Part shown: one piece after another, positions 1 through 9,657 of the stretch
How the letters are laid out: the number at the start of each line of letters is the position of its first letter
Numbering within the stretch: the stretch's first letter is position 1
Origin: Fuerstiella sp.
GTDB taxonomy: Bacteria; Planctomycetota; Planctomycetia; Planctomycetales; Planctomycetaceae
DNA: 34,057 nucleotides
Direction: 5' to 3'
NCBI GenBank assembly: GCA_029941865.1
Contig: JAPYTO010000047.1
Location: 1-34,057 of the forward strand
Notes under the pieces: generated by a model
Databases searched by the model: none
What the model was told of the DNA's origin: nothing
The model's input: only the letters and a program-made list of their open reading frames with translations
Position numbers and translations under genes: made by a program

Positions 1-146
1 TCGCTCGGCTGTGCGAGGAAGAAATGCGATTCTCCTACTCGTCTTCTCCTACTCGGATTCCGGGCGATGAAAACAAAGGAACAAAATCGAGGACGAAGTA
101 CGAGGACGACAGGACTGCTTCGGGGCGGGAGTCTTTCGGGCCGCAT
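1..146. other. Intergenic sequence at window edge
   Basis: This lies downstream of the minus-strand deiodinase-like gene. A 12-nt unit (TTCTCCTACTCG) occurs twice in quick succession near positions 32-55. I see no convincing gene or strong terminator hairpin. The open frames here are antisense shadows of the neighbouring gene. Confidence 0.5.
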
Positions 147-1373
147 TCAACGTGAGGTGCGACGGCTGCGTTGCTGCTGCATGTTTCGCTGCCTTCTTAG
201 CTGCATTTCCCGCGACATTTCCTGCATCCGAGCTCCCGGACCACCGCCGAATGAACCTCCGCCCGGCGGGCGAGGACCGCGGCGGCCGGACGTTCGACGG
301 GATCCACCATCACGATCGCGTTCCAGAGTAATCCGATAGGTCTGAGACACGGGCTTGCAGAACGTTTCTGCGTCATCGCACGCGAAGTACCTGACCTTGA
401 TCACAATTTCGTGCGGTGCACGGCTGTCGCCAGCGACATCGTCGCACAGATCCAGCAGGAACTCGCGGGGATCTGCGTCTGCATCGACTTCAACGTCAGG
501 GCCTTCGACCGAATCGTCGGCCACAATAATTCCCGTAGTGCTTTCCACCTCAAAGACGACCGGCATTGCTCTGTTGTTCCAGTGGACCTTATACAACGGG
601 TCCAGAAAAAATCCGATGTAAAGCTGGCCGTGTCCGGTGCGGAAGAAATCAGCATCAACTTCGGCACGTAGCTTCACGTAGAAGGGTTCACTTGATGCTT
701 CCATCATCGGTTCGGTCAGCACTGGCGTCATCTGTCCCGGCAATTTCACACGGTCAACAATTCCCGTCGCGGCTGTCTTTGGTGGCGCGAGCGGTCTCAT
801 GTTCAAATCAGCGATCGTTGTCTCACGTCGCACGGCACCCACAAGACCCTCAAGGTCCGCTCGCAGGTCACTCGGACTGCTCCATTGACGCGACACGACA
901 AGATTGCCGTCGGGGTCAAAAACGAACTCTGAATTCGGACGGTCGCCAAGGGCGTGCTTCAGCACGTTGTCCATGGAATCGCAGATCCAGTTGATGCGAG
1001 TTCCCAGCTTTTCCTTCGCCTCAGCCACATGCATGAGTCGCTCATCCAAGGTCACCGGGGCGACGTAGCGATTGGTTTCCGGATGAGCAAGTGTCTTGTA
1101 GACGTAGTAAAACCTGACGCCCTTATCCGAGTAATCGCGTTCAACCGTCTCCAGACCGGAGACGTTTCTGAGAAACGGTGGTCAGGTCAGACAACCAAAG
1201 ACAAGCACAGAATATTCACCACGCAGTTCGTTCAGCGAAAATTCGTGGCCGTCTTCGTCGTAGACCACTACGTCCGGCAGTTCGGATCCCAGCTGAGGAA
1301 GTCCGCCTGGGGGCTGTGCGAAGGCAACACGACCGCACAGCACGGTGATGGCGAAAAGAGTTGCTGTCCGCAT
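147..1373 (-). CDS. Iodothyronine deiodinase-like selenoprotein, secreted, with DsbD-alpha-like C-terminal domain
   Basis: Read through one in-frame TGA at 1182-1184, this encodes 408 residues. Residues 1-19 form a signal peptide (cleavage near AFA-Q). A thioredoxin-fold domain follows: LPDVVVYDEDGHEFSLNEL (32-50), then VFGCLT-U-PPF with U at residue 64. Deiodinases carry SCTUPPF at this place, and the frame stays open across it with matching sequence after it (FYYVYKTLAHPE; WICDSMDN; FVFDPDGNLVVS near 150-160). Cys61 and U64 form a CxxU pair. Residues about 226-348 resemble the N-terminal DsbD alpha domain, with Cys332 and Cys339 spaced like its redox pair, followed by a Gly/Arg/Gln-rich tail. 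A gene caller would report two pieces (147-1055 and 1182-1373). The redox substrate is unknown; an iodinated compound is only a guess. A frameshift or pseudogene is unlikely because the frame never changes. Confidence 0.88.
1143..1166 (-). promoter_or_regulatory. Bacterial-type SECIS hairpin of the deiodinase-like gene
   Basis: In the mRNA, a perfect 7-bp stem (CGUCUCC with GGAGACG; 1164-1158 and 1152-1146) is capped by the loop GGUCU (1157-1153). Below it, a bulged G (1145) is followed by two A-U pairs. The loop begins 24 nt after the UGA and starts with G, which fits the known bacterial SECIS geometry. E. coli fdhF has the same GGUCU loop contacted by SelB. A second short hairpin (1177-1163, loop UCA) overlaps the base and could compete with or remodel the lower stem. 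Confidence 0.8.
1182..1184 (-). other. In-frame UGA read as selenocysteine (residue 64)
   Basis: The minus-strand codon TGA sits between Thr63 and Pro65, at the catalytic Sec position of deiodinase-family proteins. Coding similarity continues on both sides in one frame, so recoding explains it better than termination. Confidence 0.87.
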
Positions 1374-1894
1374 GTGTTCGACTCCTGAATGACGCGTTTA
1401 ACAAGGGTTCAACCCCCGTGATGGAGTCAAGTGTCGCGAGGATGTCCGGTTTCTTTCTTTGTTCTCGATTCGCCACACGCCCATGCATTGCCTGGCGTGT
1501 CCCTGAAGTCGCGTACAGTGCAACTGGGGCGGCTACGCCGGACTTGAACAGGACCATTACAGCTGAGAGTGCCAGGTCAGATTGGCATCCCTGTCGCCTG
1601 CTCATCCATGCCCAAACGGCCCACTCTGCGACTTCGCCAGTCACTGAGAACAGCCCCATACTCTCTGCGAGCATGGATCAGGACTGTTACGCTCATGGCA
1701 ATCTGCTGGTGTTCATGACGTCAACACCCGCACAACCGGACTGAACATGAAGTCAACCGCTCAAAAAATGTGTTCCTCTGAGAGTGTTCGGCAGACCGTG
1801 ACCAACCCTTGTGCATGGCAGAACAGCAATGCCCGGAAGTGTTCGGTAAACGCTGCGGGCAGACGAAACCAACCAGAAACAGGAAAGCCTCGTC
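1374..1894. other. Intergenic region, no recognisable gene
   Basis: About 520 nt separate the divergent deiodinase-like gene and the HAMP-like gene, so both promoters should lie here. I see a 7-bp hairpin (1475-1481 with 1494-1500, 12-nt loop) and the AGGAAAG ribosome binding site of the next gene at its right end. Open frames here show no family motifs. Confidence 0.5.
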
Positions 1895-2392
1895 ATGCCA
1901 AACCTGAAAAGCCTGCGAAAAAAAGCAGTCGCAAACCCTAAAGTCCAGTGGACTCTGGCACTGCGTGTCCTGTTGCACTCCTTCGTCTTTGTCTGCGCAG
2001 GTGCATTCTTTGGCCTGATCAATCAATTCTTCAAAGATCCGTTTGGAGGCCTTTCCGCCAACGCGAAGTTATTCTGGCAACAAAGTGGCCCTATGCTGCT
2101 GGCACTGGCGTGCCTGATGCCTATTTTCATTCGGGACACGCTCACGCTCAGCAACAGAATTGTCGGACCAATCTGTCGACTCCGCGAAACCATCAAGCGG
2201 ATCGGCGACGGTGAAGACGTACCTCCGCTGAAGTTTCGCAAGAAAGACATGTGGGACGACCTGCCTGAACTCTTTAACAAAATGACCGAACGTCTGCAGA
2301 CCGGAGCGCCGCTGAAACCAGTCGACGTCGATGTGACTCATGCGACGGAGCCTGTTGCTGCTGCCCCCGAACCTGAACTAGTCGAAGCCTGA
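1895..2392 (+). CDS. HAMP-like two-helix membrane protein
   Basis: This 165-residue protein has two hydrophobic segments (about 20-46 and 63-85). A HAMP-like segment follows (IVGPICRLRETIKRIGDGE, then a second helix DDLPELFNKMTERL) that would lie in the cytoplasm. The C-terminus is Ala/Pro/Glu-rich and ends without an output domain such as a kinase or methyl-accepting region. The ATG is preceded by AGGAAAG seven bases upstream. It stands directly before a run of TadE-like genes, which suggests a membrane adaptor role in that cluster, but its function is not known. The HAMP assignment rests on the Pro in the first helix and the Gly-Asp-Gly-Glu connector. Confidence 0.65.
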   Translation: MPNLKSLRKKAVANPKVQWTLALRVLLHSFVFVCAGAFFGLINQFFKDPFGGLSANAKLFWQQSGPMLLALACLMPIFIRDTLTLSNRIVGPICRLRETIKRIGDGEDVPPLKFRKKDMWDDLPELFNKMTERLQTGAPLKPVDVDVTHATEPVAAAPEPELVEA

Positions 2393-2435
2393 AACGGCAG
2401 CACGCTCAAACCCGCACCTCAGGAAGCCTGGCGAC

Positions 2436-2852
2436 ATGCCGATCCATGTGCCAAACATCAGATCCCGCCGCGCTCGACGCGGCACAGCCGCAACGGAACT
2501 TGCGGTGTGCCTGCCTATTGTTCTGGTGCTGATCGTTGGGACCATTGAAGCGTGTTCGATGGTCTACCTGAAACAATCACTCAGCGTCGCTGCATACGAA
2601 GGTGTTCGCGTATCTGTCTCGCCAAATGGTGACGCGACCGCTGTTACCACAGCGGCGAATCGAATTCTCACAGCTCGCAACGTCATATCACCAACTATCA
2701 CCGTCTCCCCAGCCAATTTTGCGAATCAACCGGCAGGAACATGGGTTTCTGTCCACGTCACGGCCCCGGCCAATGCAAATTCCATAATCTCTGGTTTCTT
2801 CTACGACGCGATTGTCGTTGATGGCCAGGCCACCATGATGAAGGAATTCTGA
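2436..2852 (+). CDS. TadE-like pseudopilin/pilus assembly protein
   Basis: This 138-residue protein has the TadE pattern: a short basic N-terminus (SRRARRG), then TAATELAVCLPIVLVLIVGT with the conserved Glu at the start of the single hydrophobic helix, then an extracytoplasmic region with YEGVRVSV. TadE-family proteins are minor pseudopilins of tight-adherence (Flp) pili, although in planctomycetes many stand apart from full tad loci. AGGAAG lies nine bases before the ATG. Its stop is only four bases from the next start, so the two are very probably co-transcribed. Confidence 0.8.
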   Translation: MPIHVPNIRSRRARRGTAATELAVCLPIVLVLIVGTIEACSMVYLKQSLSVAAYEGVRVSVSPNGDATAVTTAANRILTARNVISPTITVSPANFANQPAGTWVSVHVTAPANANSIISGFFYDAIVVDGQATMMKEF

Positions 2853-2856
2853 GACC

Positions 2857-3918
2857 ATGATTCAACGACACGCAAAAGCAGACATCCGGAATCGGCGGGG
2901 TGGAATGCTGCCGCTCATCGCCATATGCCTGCCAGTGATTCTTGCTTTCTCGGCATTCGCGATCAACATCGCCTGGATGCAATTAACTCGTACCGAGCTG
3001 CGCACGGCGACGGACGCGGCGGCCCGCGCCGGCAGTCGCATGTTAAGCCGCACTCAGGATACTGATGTCGCCCAAGCAACCGCCATGGAAGCCGCGGCGC
3101 GGAACACCGTCGCCGGAGACTCCCTGGTGCTGGCCAACAGCGACATGATTTTTGGTATGTCGGCGCCCGATGAAGCAGGATCGTGGCTGTTCACCGAACA
3201 GCCTGAAGACACCAACGGCCTGAACGGAGTCCACGTTACGGGCCGCCGAACGAATGGATCTGCGTCCGGGGCGGTTCCCATGTTGTTCACGGGGATCTTT
3301 GACATGGGTCACTTCGAACCAGTCAAGACTGCCGTGGCGTCTCACATGGACCGCGATGTCGTTCTGGTGCTGGACAGATCGGGATCAATGAGAAGATGGA
3401 CGCCTGGCGGAAATCGTTGGTTGGATCTGAAGGCAGCAGTGGCAGCATTTCTGAATGCTCTGTCAACGACGCCCCAGGATGAACTTGTCGGTGTCGTGAC
3501 ATATTCCACCACATCCACACTCGACGAAGACATGACGCTCAACTATGACCACCTGATGACCTCCATCGACAGTCTGTCGGTCAGCGGCATGACCGCCATT
3601 GGACGGGGACTCCAGGACGGCATTGATGGAGTCACGGCTCCTGCCTTCGCTCGGGCCAACGCAGCAAAGACGATCGTTGTGATGACCGACGGCCAGCACA
3701 ACAGGGGAATCATGCCGGAAGCCGTGGCACGGACGGCGCATGACATCTACGGAATCACCGTCCACACAATCACGTTCAGTAGTGGTGCCAATCAATCGCA
3801 CATGCGACTTGTCGCCAGGAACGGCGGCGGTCGCCATTGGCACGCCGACAACCAGGCGGGACTGATCGCCGTCTTTGAAGAAATCGCCAACAACCTGCCC
3901 ACACTGCTGACCCAATAA
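2857..3918 (+). CDS. TadG-like protein with von Willebrand factor A domain
   Basis: This 353-residue protein begins with a TadG-like basic segment and a hydrophobic helix (NRRGGMLPLIAICLPVILAF, residues 12-31). Next comes the ATDAAARAGSRML stretch typical of TadE/TadG exported regions. A von Willebrand A domain follows from about residue 165: VVLVLDRSGSM carries the MIDAS DxSxS motif, a threonine region lies near MTAIGRGLQDG, and IVVMTDGQHN gives the second metal-side Asp. TadG-type proteins with vWA domains are surface or pilus-associated adhesion factors. It lies between two TadE-like genes, which supports one secretion or surface-assembly unit. No cpaF, tadB or tadC gene is in the window. 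Confidence 0.8.
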   Translation: MIQRHAKADIRNRRGGMLPLIAICLPVILAFSAFAINIAWMQLTRTELRTATDAAARAGSRMLSRTQDTDVAQATAMEAAARNTVAGDSLVLANSDMIFGMSAPDEAGSWLFTEQPEDTNGLNGVHVTGRRTNGSASGAVPMLFTGIFDMGHFEPVKTAVASHMDRDVVLVLDRSGSMRRWTPGGNRWLDLKAAVAAFLNALSTTPQDELVGVVTYSTTSTLDEDMTLNYDHLMTSIDSLSVSGMTAIGRGLQDGIDGVTAPAFARANAAKTIVVMTDGQHNRGIMPEAVARTAHDIYGITVHTITFSSGANQSHMRLVARNGGGRHWHADNQAGLIAVFEEIANNLPTLLTQ

Positions 3919-3976
3919 ACCGAAGGTTTTCAGGGCGGTGACTGCGACATTGATCGGTCGGAATAAGGGAATTGTC

Positions 3977-4426
3977 ATGAAACTCGGGTGCAAAAAACGA
4001 ACGAAGCGTCGCTTGGGAACAATGCCGTCCCGCCACGGAGCAACGATCGTTGAATTTGCATTGGTCGCACCCATTTTCTTCATTCTACTGTTCGGGGGAA
4101 TTGAGTTCGCAACGCTCAGCACGATTCGAGCGACATCACACAATGCGGCCTACGAAGGTGCTCGCAAACTGGTGATTCCTGGGGCCGATGTCACCGTCGG
4201 AATAGCCGAAGCCGAACGGATCATGAGTATCATTGGAGTCGACACCCTGGCTGTGACCGTCACGCCGAACGTGATTACGAACAACACTCGCGAAGTCACC
4301 GTCAGCATCTCGATTCCCTACAAAGACAACGCCGTCTTTGTCCCGATGTTTACCGGTGGGCTCACCATTGTCTCCAGCACAACGCTCGCCACCGAACGTT
4401 ACGATGGCATCGTGGCTGGTCCCTGA
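3977..4426 (+). CDS. TadE-like pseudopilin, second copy
   Basis: I chose the ATG at 3977 because AAGGGA lies six bases upstream; a GTG at 3938 would add 13 unconvincing residues. The 149-residue protein has a strongly basic start (KKRTKRR), then RHGATIVEFALVAPIFFILL with the TadE-type Glu at the start of the helix, and the same extracytoplasmic YEGAR motif as the copy at 2436. It ends the HAMP-TadE-vWA-TadE run. The two TadE proteins are diverged, so they probably have distinct roles in one structure. Confidence 0.8.
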   Translation: MKLGCKKRTKRRLGTMPSRHGATIVEFALVAPIFFILLFGGIEFATLSTIRATSHNAAYEGARKLVIPGADVTVGIAEAERIMSIIGVDTLAVTVTPNVITNNTREVTVSISIPYKDNAVFVPMFTGGLTIVSSTTLATERYDGIVAGP

Positions 4427-4888
4427 GTGGCCAGTTCAAAGCCGGTGCCACCAGGCAGGGTTCCCAATACAAGCTCGACACGCAAGCGAGTGAATCTCGT
4501 GCGATTTTGTAACACACTTGCTTGCACTGTGTGCTCGTCGCAACAACAGCAATGCCTCACGAGTGCACACCAGCGGAGCTGATGCCTTCCAATCGAGAAC
4601 GAGCGTACCACGCTCACAGCAGCAGCATCCCCAGGCGTCCTCATCGCCGGCAGTTCTGCCTCTTGCAATTGGTCAGCTATGCCGCCCGAAGCAGAGTCCT
4701 CCGCCACAGCAGCTACCAGACAGCATCGTTGGATCGGGAAAAACGTCACGTTGCTCCATGCACCATCTTGAACGCCGTCGGCCAGCTCGGTATGACCCAA
4801 CCCGGCAGGTTTCCCTGAGTCTCACCGACTCGTGAACGCAGCCACTCCATCCGTATCGGCCAGAATCATCAAACCGGAAGTCCGCCTC
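4427..4888. other. Intergenic region, no recognisable gene
   Basis: This gap follows the TadE-like cluster. Several short open frames overlap in all phases, but none shows family motifs or a good ribosome binding site. I see no strong terminator. The in-frame GTG at 4832 is an unlikely start for the next gene. Confidence 0.45.
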
Positions 4889-5290
4889 ATGAAGCCCCCC
4901 ATCGTCCGTTATCCGCAGAAAAGTGACACGCCGACATCGCATCTGCCCTTCAGCCCGTGCGTCGTCGTCGGCAATCTGGTGTTCGTGTCCGGTCAGGCAT
5001 CCGTGGACGCGTCCGGCAGGATCGTTTCCGATTCCTTTGCAGGCGAGTTCCGTCGGTCCATGGAAAACATGAAATCCGTGTTGGTCGCCGCCGGATGTGA
5101 CCTGTCCCACGTCGTTCAGACGCGAAACTATGTTCGAGACGACGAAGATCTGGCGGCATTCAACGAACTGTACAAAGACTGTTTTTCGGCCCCCTTTCCG
5201 GCCCGAACCACGATTACTCGCTGCCTGCCGGATTCATTACGATTTGAAATCGAATGTGTCGCCGTGATTCCGGCGACCGCTGAAGAGTAA
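4889..5290 (+). CDS. RidA family enamine/imine deaminase
   Basis: This 133-residue protein matches the usual 125-135 residue length of the YjgF/YER057c/UK114 (RidA) family when started at the ATG at 4889; a GTG at 4832 would add 19 atypical residues. Family features are LVFVSGQASVDASG, the central VVQTRNYVRD, the catalytic-site FPART with the conserved Arg that binds the substrate carboxylate, and EIECVAV near the end. RidA hydrolyses reactive enamine/imine intermediates such as 2-aminoacrylate from pyridoxal-phosphate enzymes in the cytoplasm. The GNLVFVSGQ start of the fold is slightly divergent from E. coli RidA, so it may be a RidA subfamily member with a different substrate. Confidence 0.88.
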   Translation: MKPPIVRYPQKSDTPTSHLPFSPCVVVGNLVFVSGQASVDASGRIVSDSFAGEFRRSMENMKSVLVAAGCDLSHVVQTRNYVRDDEDLAAFNELYKDCFSAPFPARTTITRCLPDSLRFEIECVAVIPATAEE

Positions 5291-5517
5291 ATCGGGACGA
5301 ATGACGGTGTGATTGCCCGCACTTCGAAGAACGATCTCAACAACAGTTTGAGCTCTCAGGGTCTACCTGATAAAAGTCCGTTCTTTACATGCGCTGGAAC
5401 AGTTTACGTATTGTCGTGGACGATACTGGCTCGTGGGAGTAACGAAACTGCTATTAAAAAGCGTCTTCACGGCCACAAATCAGCGTAAAACGCTGTCACC
5501 TCAACGCAACACCCAAA

Positions 5518-6084
5518 ATGCCAAATATCGCTGCTGATAAACCTCGCTGGAGATCCACCACCGTTCTGGCCGTGCGTCATCAGGGCCGGATTGTCCTGGG
5601 GGCCGACGGACAGGTCACGTACGGCAACACAATCATGAAGTCGGACACGAAGAAGCTTCGACGAATGCTGGATGGCAAGGTACTGGTCGGCTTTGCCGGA
5701 TCCACGGCCGATGCCTTTGCTCTGATGGAGCGGTTTGAAGAGAAGGTGAAGGACTATCCCGGTAACATCGCTCGCGCGGCCACCGAACTGGCTCGTGACT
5801 GGCGTACGGACAGGGCACTTCGAAAACTGGAAGCCATGATGATCGTCGCCGATGCAGAGCTTTCATTGCTGCTGACGGGGCAGGGCGACGTGGTTCAGCC
5901 AACCGATGGAGTCGTCGGCATCGGATCCGGCGGTCCTTACGCGACGTCTGCCGCCAAAGCGTTGGTGAAGCATTCCGATCTTTCCGCAGAACAGATCGTT
6001 CGTGAGTCACTGGCGGTGGCTGCAGAAATCGACATCTACACCAACAACAACGTCATCGTCGAGGAATTGGAATCGTCGACGTGA
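5518..6084 (+). CDS. hslV: HslV, peptidase subunit of the HslUV ATP-dependent protease
   Basis: This is a 188-residue Ntn-hydrolase with the threonine N-terminus TTVLAVRHQGRIVLGADGQ. Thr14 is the expected nucleophile, so a 13-residue leader has to be removed, unlike E. coli HslV where only Met is lost. The conserved DTKKLRRM supplies the active-site Lys, and GSGGPYATSAAKAL is typical of the family. It forms the dodecameric proteolytic core in the cytoplasm and is activated by HslU, encoded 206 bases downstream. The ATG has no clear Shine-Dalgarno sequence. Confidence 0.95.
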   Translation: MPNIAADKPRWRSTTVLAVRHQGRIVLGADGQVTYGNTIMKSDTKKLRRMLDGKVLVGFAGSTADAFALMERFEEKVKDYPGNIARAATELARDWRTDRALRKLEAMMIVADAELSLLLTGQGDVVQPTDGVVGIGSGGPYATSAAKALVKHSDLSAEQIVRESLAVAAEIDIYTNNNVIVEELESST

Positions 6085-6290
6085 GTCTAGAGTAAGCCGC
6101 TGAATCTGTCGTCCGAAATGCGGCCACGTTGCTGTTTCAGGGACGCCCTCAAATCCACTGCGGGGATCACACAACCAGATTCAAGTGACGCTCTGAATCG
6201 ATTGCCCGGCTCTGGTTGGGCAATACAAAAAATGCGTGCCAAACCAACATTGTACTTTCAATAAACGACAACTCCACACCAACCGAAAAC

Positions 6291-7667
6291 ATGTCAGAAA
6301 ACACAACCCCGTTGACACCTCATCAGGTCGTCGAAAAACTCAGCGAACACATCGTTGGACAGGACAGCGCCAAACGAGCGGTCGCCGTAGCCCTCAGGAA
6401 TCGCTGGCGCTGGCAGAATCTTTCTGACGAGATGCGCAAGGAAGTCACCCCGCGCAACATCCTGATGATTGGTCCCACGGGAGTCGGTAAGACCGAAATT
6501 ACACGGCGACTGGCCAAGCTGACAAGTGCTCCGTTCGTCAAGGTCGAAGCGACCAAGTACACAGAAGTCGGCTATTACGGTCGCGACGTGGAAAGTGTGA
6601 TCCGAGACCTTGTCGAAGCCGCCATCGGACTCGTCCGTACGGCCAAGCGAGCTGACATTGAAGAGGAAGCCAAACGTGGCGTCGAAGATCGTCTGCTGGA
6701 ACTTCTGGTTCCCTTCGAACCGTCATCATCGCTTTCGTCGACTGACGAAAATGATAAAGACGCGGAATCGCAGCAGTCCAAACACCTACGGACCGTCGAA
6801 AAGTTTCGAGACATGCTGCGAGACGGCAAGCTGGAAGACCGCATGGTCGAACTGTCCACGGAACAACGAAACTCGCCCGTGCAGGTCCTCACAAACATGG
6901 GCGGCATGGAGCAGATGGATATGGATCTGCAGGGCATGCTGGACAAAATGATGCCCAAACAGAATACGTCACGAAGACTTACCGTGGCCAATGCTCGGCG
7001 AGTCCTGCATGAGCAGGAAGTGGAATCCTTACTCGACAAGGACAGCATTCAGGAAGAAGCCATCCATCGCGCCGAAGAAACCGGCATCGTCTTCATCGAC
7101 GAGATCGACAAAGTCTGCAGCAGCGGCGAAGGCAGCAAGTCTGCGGACGTCAGTCGCCAGGGAGTCCAGCGCGATCTGCTGCCCATTGTCGAAGGAACAA
7201 CCGTTCAGACACGGTACGGATCGGTTTCCACCGAGAAAATCATGTTCATCGCTGCCGGCGCGTTTCATCGGTCCAGACCGTCGGACCTGATGCCCGAACT
7301 GCAGGGACGTTTTCCCATTCGTGTGGAACTGAGCGATCTGACCAAAGAAGATTTCGTTCGTATTCTGACCGAACCCTCCGGTTCCATCACTCGGCAGTAC
7401 GTCGAATTACTGGCCGTTGATGGAATCACGGTTGAGTACACGGACGACGGACTGCATGCGATAGCCGAAATCGCCTTCTTTGTGAATCAAACGACTCAGA
7501 ACATTGGAGCTCGGCGTCTGCAGACGATCATGGAACGCCTGCTGGAAGACGTCAGCTACGAAGCTCCCGAATGCGGACACAAGACGGTCGTTGTTGACGA
7601 AGCCTACGTGAATGGCAAGCTGGACGACATCCGCAAAGACGAAGACCTCAGCCGCTTTGTGCTTTGA
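6291..7667 (+). CDS. hslU: HslU, ATPase subunit of the HslUV protease
   Basis: This 458-residue AAA+ unfoldase starts best at the ATG at 6291 (MSENTTPLTP); the longer frame opens at a TTG at 6216 with unrelated sequence. It has Walker A GPTGVGKT (61-68), the pore-loop region KYTEVGYYGRDV with its GYVG-like motif, a variable I-domain (about 110-235), Walker B IVFIDEIDKV (about 266-275), and the sensor region RFPIRVEL. The C-terminus ends RFVL, the tail that docks into HslV and opens its active site. It converges with the next gene, with only 30 bases between the stops. Confidence 0.96.
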   Translation: MSENTTPLTPHQVVEKLSEHIVGQDSAKRAVAVALRNRWRWQNLSDEMRKEVTPRNILMIGPTGVGKTEITRRLAKLTSAPFVKVEATKYTEVGYYGRDVESVIRDLVEAAIGLVRTAKRADIEEEAKRGVEDRLLELLVPFEPSSSLSSTDENDKDAESQQSKHLRTVEKFRDMLRDGKLEDRMVELSTEQRNSPVQVLTNMGGMEQMDMDLQGMLDKMMPKQNTSRRLTVANARRVLHEQEVESLLDKDSIQEEAIHRAEETGIVFIDEIDKVCSSGEGSKSADVSRQGVQRDLLPIVEGTTVQTRYGSVSTEKIMFIAAGAFHRSRPSDLMPELQGRFPIRVELSDLTKEDFVRILTEPSGSITRQYVELLAVDGITVEYTDDGLHAIAEIAFFVNQTTQNIGARRLQTIMERLLEDVSYEAPECGHKTVVVDEAYVNGKLDDIRKDEDLSRFVL

Positions 7668-7697
7668 AAAGACTGCGGCATGTGACGAGCTCAGAAT

Positions 7698-9086
<1,389 letters not shown>

Positions 9087-9279
9087 TCATTGCGATGGAA
9101 TCGAAAAACGAAGGCTGCTGCCCGTCGTCGGTGGAACAAACGGCTGCATTACGCATCGTACAGGGACGACAGCAGGATGAGAAACCTTAACACGACCCGC
9201 CGAGCAAAGGACAGGGTCAAGTCCGTCGACACTGCTGATACTGCGCAACACGTGCCACTCAGGACTCGCAAGGCGAGCG

Positions 9280-9295
9280 GGGGACGTAAGTCCCC
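9280..9295. repeat. Short GC-rich hairpin
   Basis: GGGGAC and GTCCCC flank a GTAA loop, followed by a TGATCTTTT tract. A further small inverted repeat (CTCG-CAAGG-CGAG) lies just left at about 9265-9276. It resembles planctomycete intergenic repeats. Rho-independent termination on the plus strand is possible, but no plus-strand gene ends nearby. Confidence 0.5.
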
Positions 9296-9493
9296 TGATC
9301 TTTTCGCAGGGTCGACACGGAAGTCACCGGGGATCCATTCACGACGCAGGCCTTCGTGACGCAAGGAAAACGTCCGAATAAACTAAGGCAGCCCATGATC
9401 AGGGCACTGACGTACCCCGCTCGCCATCATCAACGCAGAAAAAGACTTGCCCCTCTGCTGATACACAATCTATTCGCCACGAATCAACCTGCA

Positions 9494-9528
9494 AAGAGAC
9501 CCGGTCTTTTGAAAAGACCGGGTCTCTT
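9494..9528. repeat. Perfect 35-nt palindrome (17-nt arms, one-base centre)
   Basis: The arms AAGAGACCCGGTCTTTT and its exact complement flank a single G at 9511. As RNA the inner bases would form the loop of a long hairpin on either strand. It could be a bidirectional terminator, a cruciform, or one unit of a dispersed palindromic repeat family. Confidence 0.85.
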
Positions 9529-9562
9529 GAAAACCAGTTTGCTGGCCCTCGGCATCGCGTTG

Positions 9563-9657
9563 CTTTTTTGTGTCTCTTCGCGTTTTTTGTGGCCATCCTT
9601 GTTTGCCCCGCCAGCCACGGACACAGCATCAATGCCACAAAAAACACAAAAAAGACC
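9563..9657. repeat. REP-like palindromic element, copy 1
   Basis: The left arm contains GTGTCTCTTCG, GTTTTTTGTGGCCATCC; the right arm contains GCCACAAAAAACACAAAAAAG. The arms are near-complementary and flank about 40 nt of central sequence that includes GACACAG. The same arrangement recurs at 13803-13883, so this is a dispersed element rather than a one-off terminator. Confidence 0.75.

Noticed and set aside
147-1184. The deiodinase-like gene as a pseudogene with a nonsense mutation
   Set aside because: The frame is otherwise intact for 408 codons, the TGA is at the catalytic Sec site, and a SECIS-like hairpin follows.
1361-1744. A 127-codon plus-strand open frame in the first large gap
   Set aside because: The composition is ordinary for a chance frame, no domain or ribosome binding site is seen, and it overlaps the start of the deiodinase-like gene.
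4518-4835. Overlapping plus-strand frames between the TadE-like and RidA genes
   Set aside because: Several phases are open at once with Ser/Arg/Gln-rich sequence and no motifs.
9280-9301. Rho-independent terminator
   Set aside because: The hairpin and T-tract point right, but no plus-strand gene ends nearby; treated as a repeat instead.
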